The position numbers were made by a program, and so were the translations under genes. Below the pieces are notes generated by a model that searched no databases, had not been told where the DNA came from, and was given only the letters and a program-made list of their open reading frames with translations. Positions 7,201 to 14,194 of a stretch of DNA of 14,253 nucleotides are shown here, in pieces. Numbering within the stretch: position 1 is the stretch's first letter; every line of letters starts with the position of its first letter. The DNA lies in the NCBI GenBank assembly GCA_025716855.1, contig JAIXMQ010000194.1:1-14253 (forward strand), read 5' to 3'. This DNA comes from Pilaira anomala (lineage: Eukaryota; Mucoromycota; Mucoromycetes; Mucorales; Mucoraceae).

Positions 7201-9097
7201 ATAATTCAGCAACTTGTTTTTTTAATTCATCAAGTTCTAAAGGTGACATTTTGAACGGAGGTCTTGAGATTGGTCTTGCGTCACCAGTATTGATAATGTG
7301 ATGAATACCACGATCAGGAGGTAAACCAGGCAATTCATCTTTAAATATTTCATCAAACTCTTGAATCAATTTATCCCAATAATCAGTATCACCACTTTCA
7401 ACTGTAGTTGCCATACACTTTTCTATCGTAGAGTCTTGAATACACAGCAAAAAACTATCCGCACCTTTCTTCATATATCTGTCAGCTTGTTTATGGGATA
7501 TTAAATAACTAAGATCGGATACAGAAGTGAGTGACGAATGTTTTTTATTTGCATAATGTATTTTAGGTTTTAATATTGTACTTCCTTTATTTATAATCCA
7601 GGTATCATTTGTCCAGTCAGTTGTAGGTTTTTCTTGTTTTAACCATGATCGGCCCAAAATAAGATCAAATTTCGTTGGAAATATGTACGCCAAAATAGTA
7701 GTGTCATAACCGTTTAGATTCACATTCAAGTTAGTTTTGTATTTAATTTCAGTTATTTCACCACCTGCAGTCTCGACTTTTCGATTAAAAACTGGAATTA
7801 ATTCTTGATTGTTTTCAATCACTTGGGGAGATACATAGTTTTCGCTTGCACCGGAGTCAATTAATACTTGGATATCTTGATTATTATATTTACCGTTATA
7901 AAGAGGAAGAGTAGTAGTTACAGCATTCAACTCCAATAGATGATTAATTTCTTCATTTAAATCAGTACTTGGATAAACAATAGGTATTAATTCAGTGGCT
8001 TGAGGGTGATGTTGGACATTTGAGACCATATCAGTATTAACATTTTGAACTTCTAAAACAGGATATTTTGGATTTTCATTAGGGTCTATAGTATAAGGGT
8101 CAAAATCAATAATTTTATTATTATTATTTTTTTCACTATCATCGGCTTCATCATGTTCCATGTCAATTAAATTAACTGAATAACCACTTCTACGGTTTCT
8201 TGATTCATCTAATTTCTTAATTTCAGCAAGTCTTTCTTTACAAAAACGTTTTATATGACCAGTTCTTCCACAGAAAAAACAACGACCAGAAGAAGAAGAT
8301 TCACCACTACCGTTACGTTGCTTATTGTAACCATTATTGTTACGATAATTACCATTATTCTTGTAACCACTATTGAAGTTTTTATTGAAACGATTGTTAC
8401 GTTGACGATTATCAATCCAGTCCAGTTCCATAGGATCATTAACATATTGAGCAGGTTGTTGTTGTACAGACGCACGAACGGTAGGACGAAGCATGACATC
8501 AGAGTGATGTGCACTATCGAACGTTAAGGCAGATTTAGTGGCTGTTCTAAGTGTACCGTCATAATATTGTCGAACATATGCCACAGTATTAACATCGGTT
8601 AGTCCACGCATGAACTTGTCACATGCTTCTTCATCCGTCATATTTTTTATTGCTAGTTTATAATCCATAAAAGTATTGATATAGCTATTGACATCCCCAG
8701 TTTGCTTTAAATTTGCTATTCTGTCTCTTGCAATTAATTCCGAATTTTCTGGGCAGAAGAATTCCACTAGAGCTCTTTTTAATTCTAACCAACCTAACGA
8801 GTCTTCACCATCTTGAGGTTTTTCAACCGTACGATACCACGTATCCGCTTTATCTTTCAGTAATCCTAGGGCATATATTCCCAATTCTTCATCAGACATT
8901 CCTTGTACTCGAGCATAATTTTCTACTGAAGAAATCCATCCATCGATCTTCACCGCATCACGTACACCATAATAATATTCCGGTTCCTTTGCTCTTACAT
9001 TTTTATTTTTATTCACTTCCCGGATAAGTCTAGTCAAATTGCCTACCAGATCAGCCATATCTTCATACGACGCCATTTTTTCCCTAGATTCAGCCAT
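4055..9097 (-). CDS. Ty3/gypsy Gag-Pol polyprotein, single 1680-aa frame
   Basis: Gag capsid domain lies at about 45-195 and an Asn-rich linker at 230-265. A CX2CX4HX4C zinc knuckle is at C273-C286. Aspartic protease has DSG at 414-416 and ILGRSWL at 480-486. Reverse transcriptase (about 605-870) has SIDLKSGYHQL, LPFGLSNAP and catalytic YLDD at 768-771. RNase H (about 910-1040) has D921, E963 or E965, and D992. Integrase has an HHCC zinc site (H1138, H1143, C1173, C1176), a DD35E core (D1205, D1264, E1300) and a GPY module near 1439-1441. About 200 polar residues follow, ending in a Lys/Arg-rich tail. Every catalytic residue I can check is present. Gag and Pol are fused with no frameshift or stop, so their ratio must be set another way, for example by proteolysis. 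Unusually, the frame reads through the polypurine tract into the 3' LTR. The start at 9097 is the first ATG after the primer-binding site, 46 bases from the LTR. Confidence 0.97.
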   Translation of the reverse strand: MAESREKMASYEDMADLVGNLTRLIREVNKNKNVRAKEPEYYYGVRDAVKIDGWISSVENYARVQGMSDEELGIYALGLLKDKADTWYRTVEKPQDGEDSLGWLELKRALVEFFCPENSELIARDRIANLKQTGDVNSYINTFMDYKLAIKNMTDEEACDKFMRGLTDVNTVAYVRQYYDGTLRTATKSALTFDSAHHSDVMLRPTVRASVQQQPAQYVNDPMELDWIDNRQRNNRFNKNFNSGYKNNGNYRNNNGYNKQRNGSGESSSSGRCFFCGRTGHIKRFCKERLAEIKKLDESRNRRSGYSVNLIDMEHDEADDSEKNNNNKIIDFDPYTIDPNENPKYPVLEVQNVNTDMVSNVQHHPQATELIPIVYPSTDLNEEINHLLELNAVTTTLPLYNGKYNNQDIQVLIDSGASENYVSPQVIENNQELIPVFNRKVETAGGEITEIKYKTNLNVNLNGYDTTILAYIFPTKFDLILGRSWLKQEKPTTDWTNDTWIINKGSTILKPKIHYANKKHSSLTSVSDLSYLISHKQADRYMKKGADSFLLCIQDSTIEKCMATTVESGDTDYWDKLIQEFDEIFKDELPGLPPDRGIHHIINTGDARPISRPPFKMSPLELDELKKQVAELLKLGLIKPSNSPWGAPVLFVRKKPDPGSKEPGKLRMCIDYRALNKLTVRDSSSIPRPDECLERLAGAKYFTSIDLKSGYHQLRIADDDVDKTAFNTRYGKFAFLVLPFGLSNAPPTFQKLMNDVLADCLDKFALVYLDDILIWSDDLEQHKKHVRHVLELLKKNKLIANLKKCNFGKKELTFVGFHISRSGVKPSPEKVKVLQKWPKLTNVQEVRQFIGFAQFYKRFIKDFASIAAPLTDLTRGTGHKKRPITWNPECQKSFDTLKKVLSSSPVLKIVDMEKPFKIEVDASDRGCGAVLYQPDDDLNLPWHPICFESKKFSLSESRMPAQEKELLGIIHALRKWRCYVDGCPAGYTVYSDHMPLQYFRSKENPPSRLVRWINEIEAMAPTIVYKAGKENQIADVLSRMNYASEEMAPEEESMEPEMLYAAWDSLPPLLRADWPLLLLSKDKVKSNEINELLNKEQNNFSIISNRIFRHVKFANDDHIHNIPYLPFEERADTLTKYHESLGHAGIKTTLHYMLARFWWPGIKQDIIEWLKLCPACQLNSRKGLTHKDVMHPLKVPSAFDRWHLDFLDLPTSTKGNRWLLIGVDYATNWCVARAMPVASAENVADFLYEEIVMNFGCFSELVTDRGSNFCSLLLKEYQKRVGNKHKLTSAYHPRTNSKVERFNGVIKQMLRKFTNGAIHRWDDFVHAALWACRIRIHTTTGFSPYYLTYGREPKLPGDTMRPYIDSNTFKDPRTVADITSRELAELGQHRASAEFRMKAMAEKDKARWDAAIKPLSFEAGDMVMLTNEGKYGLEPTFKGPYIVVKTFPEYGTYKLETIAGEPLKSLVHVDRLKAANGPKPDEPWFNPTETRKEWRAFEKESGTQVLQPKIILPPVAENDEVTDYVDPVEIPASTKSTSSPLVSPVNEVINQDITLDKDDLMNYDPVIEELMKQDKMMLEENGNSMDDSGMNEPIIIEPGLIGSQSFGVQGRTQSLGGANVKVDPAKTVNPTSKASLQRQNDLMETTRPKRRFKPKVPKTRPLKKSKLNMITSNSRSKTRN
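4242..4253 (-). other. Polypurine tract
   Basis: In element orientation AGGGGGGGCTAA directly precedes the TGTCAAGG that opens the 3' LTR. A purine run at this place primes plus-strand DNA synthesis in LTR elements. Here it is also translated, as part of the Gly-Gly-Ala-Asn stretch near residues 1616-1619 of Gag-Pol. Confidence 0.7.
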
Positions 9098-9130
9098 AAT
9101 AGTAATATAATTCTTATTCCTTTAAACGCT

Positions 9131-9140
9131 GGTGCTACCA
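9131..9140 (-). other. tRNA primer-binding site
   Basis: Two bases after the end of the 5' LTR the minus strand reads TGGTAGCACC. TGG pairs with the CCA end of a tRNA, and TGGTAGC is the start of the site used with initiator methionine tRNA in yeast Ty elements. The match beyond seven bases depends on the host tRNA, which is not visible here. Confidence 0.65.
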
Positions 9141-9142
9141 AT

Positions 9143-9588
9143 TGTCAACCTCAGATCCTTATAAGTATGAGATGTTTACCAAGTTACCACACGTGACCTT
9201 CACGTGACCTTCACGTTACTTTAATATAAAATTAAAATAAAATAAAATAGAAAGACTTTAACTTTAAGAGTTAAAGATCTAGTTTACAAGTTACAAGTTA
9301 TTTAGGATAGAAGATAATTATTTTATTTATGATAAGTTAGGGGATATTTATATTGTTTCTCTAAAGTGAATTACACAACTACGTAACAACTAGAAACTAA
9401 TTTAGTTTCTAGTTTTACTTCGACTATTACTCGTGATCATGTTTAGTTTACTTTTCTTTAAAGGTCTAGTTTTGGGAACCTTTGGCTTAAACCTTCTTTT
9501 TGGTCTTGTGGTTTCCATTAAGTCATTCTGACGTTGTAAACTTGCTTTACTTGTTGGATTTACTGTTTTTGCTGGATCAACCTTGACA
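9143..9588 (-). repeat. 5' LTR of Ty3/gypsy element
   Basis: 446 bp, matching 3796-4241 without a difference that I could find. It should drive the element's transcript. Its U3 part (9588-9402) contains the copied C-terminal coding segment of Gag-Pol, here detached from any start codon and so probably untranslated. Confidence 0.95.
9345..9352 (-). promoter_or_regulatory. TATA box in 5' LTR
   Basis: TATAAATA within CAATATAAATATCCCC on the minus strand, roughly in mid-LTR, is the best core promoter candidate for the retrotransposon. The transcript start would lie about 30 bp downstream, near 9315, giving U3 about 270 bp long. The identical box in the 3' LTR is at 3998-4005. Confidence 0.55.
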
Positions 9589-9592
9589 AGTT
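9589..9592. repeat. Target-site duplication of the Ty3/gypsy element, right copy
   Basis: AGTT directly follows the right LTR and matches 3792-3795. The one-base uncertainty described for the left copy applies here too. Confidence 0.75.
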
Positions 9593-9902
9593 TTTCGTAA
9601 TAAAAACAATATATAATTTATACGTTTAAAATTTAAAAACTCCAATAACTCAGCGTAGAAAAGCCACAAATTTATCAAATGTACACATTTAACTTCTAAT
9701 AATAATAGAATTAAACCGAACATAAAATTAAATAAAATGCTAATTTATAACAGAAGTTAATCACTGATTAACAAAAGCTAGATTTCTGGCTCAATATTTG
9801 CTTAAATCAAAATTTTAAAAAATGAATTCTAATTGAAATTTAATTTCAAAATTAATAGATTATGTTTAATTACCGTTTTATAAAAGTTGGAGGCGGAAAT
9901 CG
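9593..9902. other. Non-coding Merlin interior, right side
   Basis: About 310 bp of A/T-rich Merlin sequence between the retrotransposon and the right inverted repeat. I see no gene, motif or repeat array in it. Before the insertion it joined directly to the flank of the tRNA-like sequence. Confidence 0.6.
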
Positions 9903-10056
9903 TGAATTTTAAAATTTTAAACTCAATTTTAAAGATCCGAACTTTATTTTTTGTAGATAACTAGATTGATTTTTTTTATAGCCGCTCCCAAAATTTCAAG
10001 TTTCTACCGCTAAAACTGAGCCTACAGGGCACTGGGACCTATCTTAAACCATGGCC
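9903..10056 (-). repeat. Right terminal inverted repeat of the Merlin element
   Basis: This is the inverted partner of 372-530. From 10056 inward it reads GGCCATGG, then the 41-base exact match, then a region with scattered differences, including GTAGAAACTTG opposite TTAGGGGTTTG. The arms have clearly drifted apart inside while the outer core is conserved, as expected if transposase binds the core. Confidence 0.9.
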
Positions 10057-10064
10057 GATTCTTT
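10057..10064. repeat. 8-bp target-site duplication, right copy (Merlin element)
   Basis: GATTCTTT, matching 364-371 exactly and in the same orientation. Confidence 0.85.
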
Positions 10065-10292
10065 TAAGAGTGCACTTTTTTCCGAACAAAAAAATTCGTA
10101 GCGACACATCGTATTTTTTTTAATCGACAATGTAAGTAAATCACGAAACAAGAATTCCTACAGACTTATTCCTCTTGACAATACTGATGTAATTCCGTAT
10201 AGTTATAGATTTGGTGTAATTTAAGACAAGAAAAGAACGTGTATAATTGAATGAATTTTTGTACTTCACATTGTAAAGTCATAACAAAGAAG

Positions 10293-10621
10293 CATGGGTG
10301 TCATCTTGGCTATTCCTTCAACAGTGAATAGATATCGTGCACTCGACCCTCTGCTAATGCTCTACTTCGTACACTTCTTTGTCGAAGGAACATTTAGGGA
10401 TAAATGGCTCACACCTAAGACTCAACTCTATGGTGTAGTGGCAGAGAGCTTCTTTGATGAAAGACATGGGTGTCATCTTGGCTATTCCTTCAACAGTGAA
10501 TAGATATCGTGCACTCAACCTTCTGCTAATGCTTTACTTCGTACACTTCTTTGTCGAAGGAACATTTAGGGATAAATGGCTCACACCTAAGACTCAACTC
10601 TATGGTGTAGTGGCAGAGAGT
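10293..10621. repeat. Tandem duplication, 172-bp period
   Basis: A 157-bp segment (10293-10449, starting CATGGGTGTCATCTTGG and ending GGCAGAGAG) recurs at 10465-10621 with three base differences, all near its middle. The 15 bp between copies is not repeated after the second. Both copies stay open in one plus frame, but two of the three differences change the amino acid and the frame ends soon after, so I do not call a gene. Each copy ends with TGGTGTAGTGG, an A-box-like string, but I find no matching B box. Confidence 0.85.
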
Positions 10622-11345
10622 CTTTCTATCTTGACTTTGGCAATATGAAGTTGTACATAACAAGATAAGTATTATTATGTGATATACTCGACTAGTTAAT
10701 AGCATAGTAAAAATCAATTCTTGTATAGGAAACGAAAAATATTTTAATGCAATCTGAGAGTAATGCAGAACAAACAGACCATTATTTCTATCTACAAGTC
10801 AGATTGTTTCACTAGATGCCTGATAGAGGCATTTCCACAAGAATTATAGAAACTGTTATGCAATGCTTTTATGAAAACCGATGCAGTCTATGTACCGGTT
10901 ACCATTTCCGTAGCATGCAAGCAAAAAGGAAAAACATGACTAGTACAAAACATCCAGCGTTTGTTTCCATCTAAAATTCCAGTCATTCGGTAATAAGAGG
11001 ACTACTAGAGGCATTTCCCCAAGTCTAACAATAGGCTGCATCAGTATACTCATCATAAATGAAAGAATTTGCCCTCAGGCAATAATAAATATTCACAGAT
11101 ACAAGATTTATGTATATTAGTAACAAATATGCACTCAATGTGGCTAATTGTCTTATTTTTCTGTTTAATAAAAGCAAACTTTTATCATATGACTGAAGTA
11201 AAATGTCATACAGACTGATACTTACTTTCATCCAGTTTCTTTTTATCTGTAGCTCTAAATAGTGTTAGAGCTTTCAATTCCACGATATGTAAAAAAAAAA
11301 AGTCTCATCATCGAATTCTTTCCAATATTGATCCCTCCAAAAAGC
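10622..11345. other. Non-coding spacer
   Basis: I see no supportable gene. It contains the string AGAGGCATTTCC(A/C)CAAG twice (near 10824 and 11006), a small hairpin ATGCCT-GATAG-AGGCAT around 10815-10832, and a hairpin with arms AGCTCTAA and TTAGAGCT at 11251-11272. Short minus-strand frames here look like chance. Confidence 0.5.
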
Positions 11346-11490
11346 GACCAAGTGAAGTTCAAAAATTTGACCAATTGAACTTCAAATCTGTGACCAATTG
11401 GAGCTCAAAAAATCGATCAATTGATTTCAAAAATCTGACCAATGTTTTCAAAAAAATGTCCAATTGACGGTGGAAGCACTGTATCAATTG
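11346..11490. repeat. Degenerate tandem array, about 23-bp period
   Basis: About seven decayed units with the rough consensus GACCAATTGAACTTCAAAAA start at 11346, 11369, 11392, 11415, 11437, 11458 and about 11482. The most constant part is CAATTG. The regular 21-24 bp spacing, close to two helix turns, would place these sites on one face of the DNA. The array lies just outside the likely left end of the Harbinger element, so it may be host minisatellite or subterminal element sequence. Confidence 0.7.
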
Positions 11491-11593
11491 ATAAAAGTAG
11501 GGGGTTTCAATCCGCAACTTAAAACTTAAAACTTAAAAACTGGATCGGAAAATATAAAATCCATCCAATAAATTCTTTGAGAATTTTTTTTAA

Positions 11594-11623
11594 GTTTTAA
11601 GGACCTGAATAGGTCCTTAAAAC
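11594..11623. repeat. 13-bp-arm hairpin downstream of Harbinger transposase
   Basis: GTTTTAAGGACCT (11594-11606), loop GAAT, and its exact reverse complement (11611-11623). It lies about 70 bp past the transposase stop on the minus strand, in its 3' flank. It could be a transcript 3' structure or a subterminal binding palindrome. Confidence 0.6.
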
Positions 11624-11692
11624 CTAACAAAAGTTCCTTAAAAAATATTTTTTAAAAAAACACAATTACAAAACCATTTTTTTTTTTTATTA

Positions 11693-13030
11693 TTATTTAT
11701 TTAAAATAGTTTTCATTATTATGAGCCTCAGCTCAGGACCACTCTCAGCTTCCCAAAAAGGCTTGCTCGTGGAAACGGCGAGACTTGTTTCCTGTTGCTC
11801 CTGCCCATACTCCTGGTTCATTTCAGGCATGTCATTCGACACGTTATCAGGAATATGGGCGGCGCCATCACCACGTTTCTCTCTCAGCCTGGCGTTGTCC
11901 TTGATTTCCAGCAGAAAATTGTTGAGGATGCAGCAAGTTCTGATCCAGACGTTGATTCTTGCCACATCCTCTTTTCCGTTCACTTGCATGTTGAGGCCTC
12001 TCAGACTTTGAAAACGACCTTTCAAGTTCCCGATACAGTGCTCAACTGTTACCCTAGCAGAAGAATGCTTCTTGTTGAAGGCTGTTTCTTGGCCACTCAG
12101 CTTTCCATTTGAAGGTGTCTTAAACACGGGCAAGGTAGTAAGGGTGGCAGAATATGCCGAATCCGCCAAGATATACTCTCCACGTTCAAAGAAGCGAGAC
12201 GGTGTTACTGCCAGTTGACTGTTGTTGTATACCCGACTATCATGGGCACTTCCTGCATGACCAGAAAACAAATGAATTATACGGCCATTATCATCGCAAA
12301 CTATCATTACAGCTATGGCATAAAAACCTTTTCTTGAAAAAAAGTCTTGATGACTCCAATGGGGGGCAGTTGTCAAAGGAATAAGTGTACCATCCACAAA
12401 TCCGATACATGAAGGAAACCCAAACTTACTTTCGATTCTGGACTTGATGCAGTTTTTTTCTTCATTATCAGGCCATGCTATGCTGGTTTTATTCATGGTC
12501 GAAACAACGGCAACAAGAAACCGGTTCGTAAAGTTGACGACTGAGCCTTCTATTTAATTAGAATATTGAAAGTTAGACGCGTAATAATGGAACTTAAAAT
12601 TTAAATTTTAAAATATTTTACCACTTATACCAGCTGATCTGGCAAGTCTTCCAACAGACATTCCGTTACCGTAACATCCCAGCTTCTCCAATGCTACGAT
12701 CATTTGAATTCTTACATCTGTTCTTCTTCTGCTTAGGTCTGCATAAACCTTATGCATGGCAATCTTGTCATGCAAAATGTTGAATGACTCCAAAGACATT
12801 CGTATTTCTTGAACAACACGTCCATTATCAAGAGCGTGCAATAGATCAATCTTCAAAGTCATATTAAGCTTGGGGACTGTTTCTCTTGGGCGCAAGTATC
12901 TACTTTCTTCAATACAAGCCCATAAAGCCATGAAAGAAAGGCAATCTTCGTCAAAGTTGTTTAAAAAGAAGTAAGTTAAACCTTGGCTTCGGAATAATTG
13001 GAGTAATTGTTTACGGTCAGAGTTGTGCAT
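11693..13030 (-). CDS. PIF/Harbinger transposase (DDE_Tnp_4 nuclease), two exons
   Basis: The exons are 13030-12622 and 12549-11693 with a 72-bp intron. Joined they give a 421-residue protein, a usual length for the family. Exon 1 encodes the helical N-terminal region (YADLSRRRTDVRIQMIVALEKLG, then MSVGRLARSAGIS). The spliced junction restores the family's hallmark GISEGSVVNFTNRF stretch, strong support for the splice. The catalytic DDE is present: D189 in IGFVDGTLIPL, D266 in YILADSAY and E306 in VTVEHCIGNLKGRF, with CDDNGRIIHLFSGHAGSAHDSR between. The enzyme cuts the element ends in the nucleus, normally with the Myb-like partner encoded divergently at 13753. No inactivating change is visible. 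Start at 13030 is the first ATG of the frame, with a TATA box about 70 bp upstream. Confidence 0.9.
12550..12621 (-). other. Intron in Harbinger transposase gene
   Basis: The donor is AGTG/GTAAAA and the acceptor AATTAAATAG/AAGG, 72 bp, very A/T-rich compared with the exons. Reading through it would end the protein at ISGKIF and lose the catalytic half. Splicing joins the two halves in frame at a conserved motif. Confidence 0.85.
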
Positions 13031-13096
13031 TTTCAGTAAGTTATATGTGTTAAAAAATAATAATAAATTGGAAGTAATGCTATATTTCTGGCTTCC

Positions 13097-13108
13097 TTAT
13101 ATATTTAT
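13097..13108 (-). promoter_or_regulatory. TATA box for Harbinger transposase
   Basis: On the minus strand AAATATATAAGG lies about 70 bp upstream of the ATG at 13030. It mirrors the TATA box of the divergent gene. Confidence 0.5.
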
Positions 13109-13160
13109 TTCAACATTCGCGAAAGTGAATCAATTATTTGAAACTTTACCATGATGAACT

Positions 13161-13587
13161 TACTTTCATTTTCAAATCTAGTTAAAATTTAAATACGGAA
13201 ATTTTATATGTAGCAGTAAAATTTTATAGCAGTAAAAATTTGCATACCTTTCTATCTTTATTTTTAGATCTGGTCAAATTTTATATGTAGCAGTAAAATT
13301 TTATAGCAGTTAAATTTTATAACAGTAAAAATTTGCATACCTTTCTATCTTTATTTTTAGATCTGGTCAAATTTTATATGTAGCAGTAAAATTTTATAGC
13401 AGTAAAATTTTATAACAGTAAAAAATTGCATACCTTTCTATCTTCATTTTCAAATTTGGTCAAAGTAAGAATAATCAAATTATTCATGGTAGCAAAAAAA
13501 GTAGGTACTTCTCTACGTTCATTTTTACATCTGGTCAAAGTAGAAATAACTAAAATTATTCATGGTGGTAGCAAAAAAATACATACC
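13161..13587. repeat. Tandem array in the divergent Harbinger promoter
   Basis: About five units share a core like CCTTTCTATCTTTATTTTTA followed by GATCTGGTCAAA. Junctions at about 13248, 13341, 13434, 13508 and 13587 give periods of 93, 93, 74 and 79 bp. The 93-bp units contain an inner repeat, AGCAGTAAAATTTTATA, two to three times. The left three units are nearly alike and the right two are diverged, with ATTATTCATGGT and AGCAAAAAAA instead. Position between the two genes suggests binding sites for a regulator or for the transposase/Myb complex, which is inference. Confidence 0.85.
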
Positions 13588-13669
13588 GTTCTACGTTCAG
13601 TTTAAGTTTATATATCATGGAGAGTTTTGCAATACTTTAGAATTTTATCAATTTGGATTTAAATTGACA

Positions 13670-13680
13670 TATATATAAAG
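13670..13680 (+). promoter_or_regulatory. TATA box for Myb-like gene
   Basis: TATATATAAAG lies about 75-80 bp upstream of the ATG at 13753, with an A/C-rich likely leader after it. Confidence 0.55.
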
Positions 13681-13752
13681 CAGATTAATAAAATGAATTT
13701 GAGTCAGTTATAACAATAACAATAATAAAATATTTTATTTTACTTTCGCATT

Positions 13753-14194
13753 ATGTCAAATCAACAAGCTACTACACCCAATAATGGATCTATTCCCAAT
13801 GACAGCTCAGCTTCTCTTGAAGATACCATCGCTAAAGGAAAGGGAATATCATGGAGCAAAGATGGCATATTGAATGAAATTGATCATAACACAACATCCA
13901 TGCAAGTATTGATGGAATGGTTTACGAAACCTGTCAATTTCCAAAAATACCGCGGCGGAACACAAACCAAAGAAAAAGTCTGCCAGGAGATTTTGCAGTA
14001 TTTCTATAGCAAAGGCATCAAACACCGTACTGCTAAAATGATCAACATGAAGCTCGATAACTTGATAGCAAGCTTCAGAAAGGCTGATAGAATTCGTACA
14101 CGCTCAGGCCAAGGAGTGTTGCATAGAGTAAGTGGAGAAGGAAGTGATGCAGATGATGAAGCGGATGATCCAGCAGACGTTAGAACTGTGCAAG
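13753..14194 (+). CDS. Myb/SANT-like accessory protein of the Harbinger element, first exon
   Basis: The frame starts at 13753 with a short Ser/Asn/Thr-rich leader. From about residue 32 comes a Myb/SANT-like DNA-binding domain: ISWSKDG, then MEWFTKP, YRGGTQTKEK, ILQYFYSKGIKHRTAKMI and a final basic helix ending near RSGQG (about 117). The spaced tryptophans and aromatic residues fit the class of Myb-like protein paired with PIF/Harbinger transposases, which recruits or imports transposase and binds the element ends. An acidic stretch (SDADDEADDPAD) follows. The frame would run on to a stop at 14236, giving 161 residues, but CAAG/GTAACT at 14194-14200 is a good donor and a branch-like TTAAC sits near the window end. 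I therefore take this as exon 1 of a longer protein, with the rest outside. Confidence 0.75.

Larger units (their letters stand above)
3796..9588 (-). mobile_element. Full-length Ty3/gypsy LTR retrotransposon, nested in the Merlin element
   Basis: The element is 5,793 bp, with 446-bp LTRs that I read as identical, TGTCA...TGACA LTR ends, a short target duplication, a primer-binding site next to the 5' LTR and a G-rich polypurine tract abutting the 3' LTR. One uninterrupted gag-pol frame has the order protease, reverse transcriptase, RNase H, integrase, which defines Ty3/gypsy (Metaviridae) rather than Ty1/copia. It carries no env-like frame and no chromodomain that I can see; the integrase ends in a GPY/F module plus a long tail. 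Identical LTRs and an unbroken frame point to a very recent insertion. Confidence 0.95.
372..10056 (-). mobile_element. Merlin (IS1595/ISXO2-like) DNA transposon, interrupted by a Ty3/gypsy insertion
   Basis: The element is defined by three independent signs. Long imperfect inverted repeats lie at 372-530 and 9903-10056. A perfect 8-bp target duplication flanks them. A single DDE transposase gene of the IS1595/ISXO2 type lies inside. Both ends start with GG, as reported for Merlin. Total span is 9,685 bp, but 5.8 kb of this is the nested retrotransposon, so the unoccupied element would be about 3.9 kb. Beside the transposase it carries about 1 kb of AT-rich non-coding DNA and a tRNA-like sequence. 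The strand given is that of the transposase gene. The ends and duplication are intact and the transposase frame is open after splicing, so the element could have been mobile recently. Confidence 0.85.

Noticed and set aside
8251..8527. Overlapping frames on both strands opposite the Gag zinc-knuckle region
   Set aside because: They are shadows of the Asn-rich repeat-like codons (AAT/AAC) in gag; the peptides are Thr/Ile/Val runs without domain character.
10430..10520. Possible tRNA gene starting TATGGTGTAGTGG
   Set aside because: The A-box-like string is good, but no B box or anticodon stem forms at the right spacing.
10294..10648. Two overlapping plus frames encoding nearly the same 50-residue peptide
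   Set aside because: The likeness comes from the DNA duplication. Two of three differences are amino-acid changing, and both frames run out quickly into unrelated sequence.
10526..10717. 63-codon minus frame with a hydrophobic, signal-peptide-like start
   Set aside because: Its second half lies in the 172-bp tandem duplication, which is also open in another frame on the plus strand. No splice or family support, and A/T-rich DNA readily yields hydrophobic frames.
11025..11231. 68-codon minus frame rich in Leu, Ile and Tyr
   Set aside because: No recognisable domain, no promoter signal, and the composition simply follows A/T-rich DNA.
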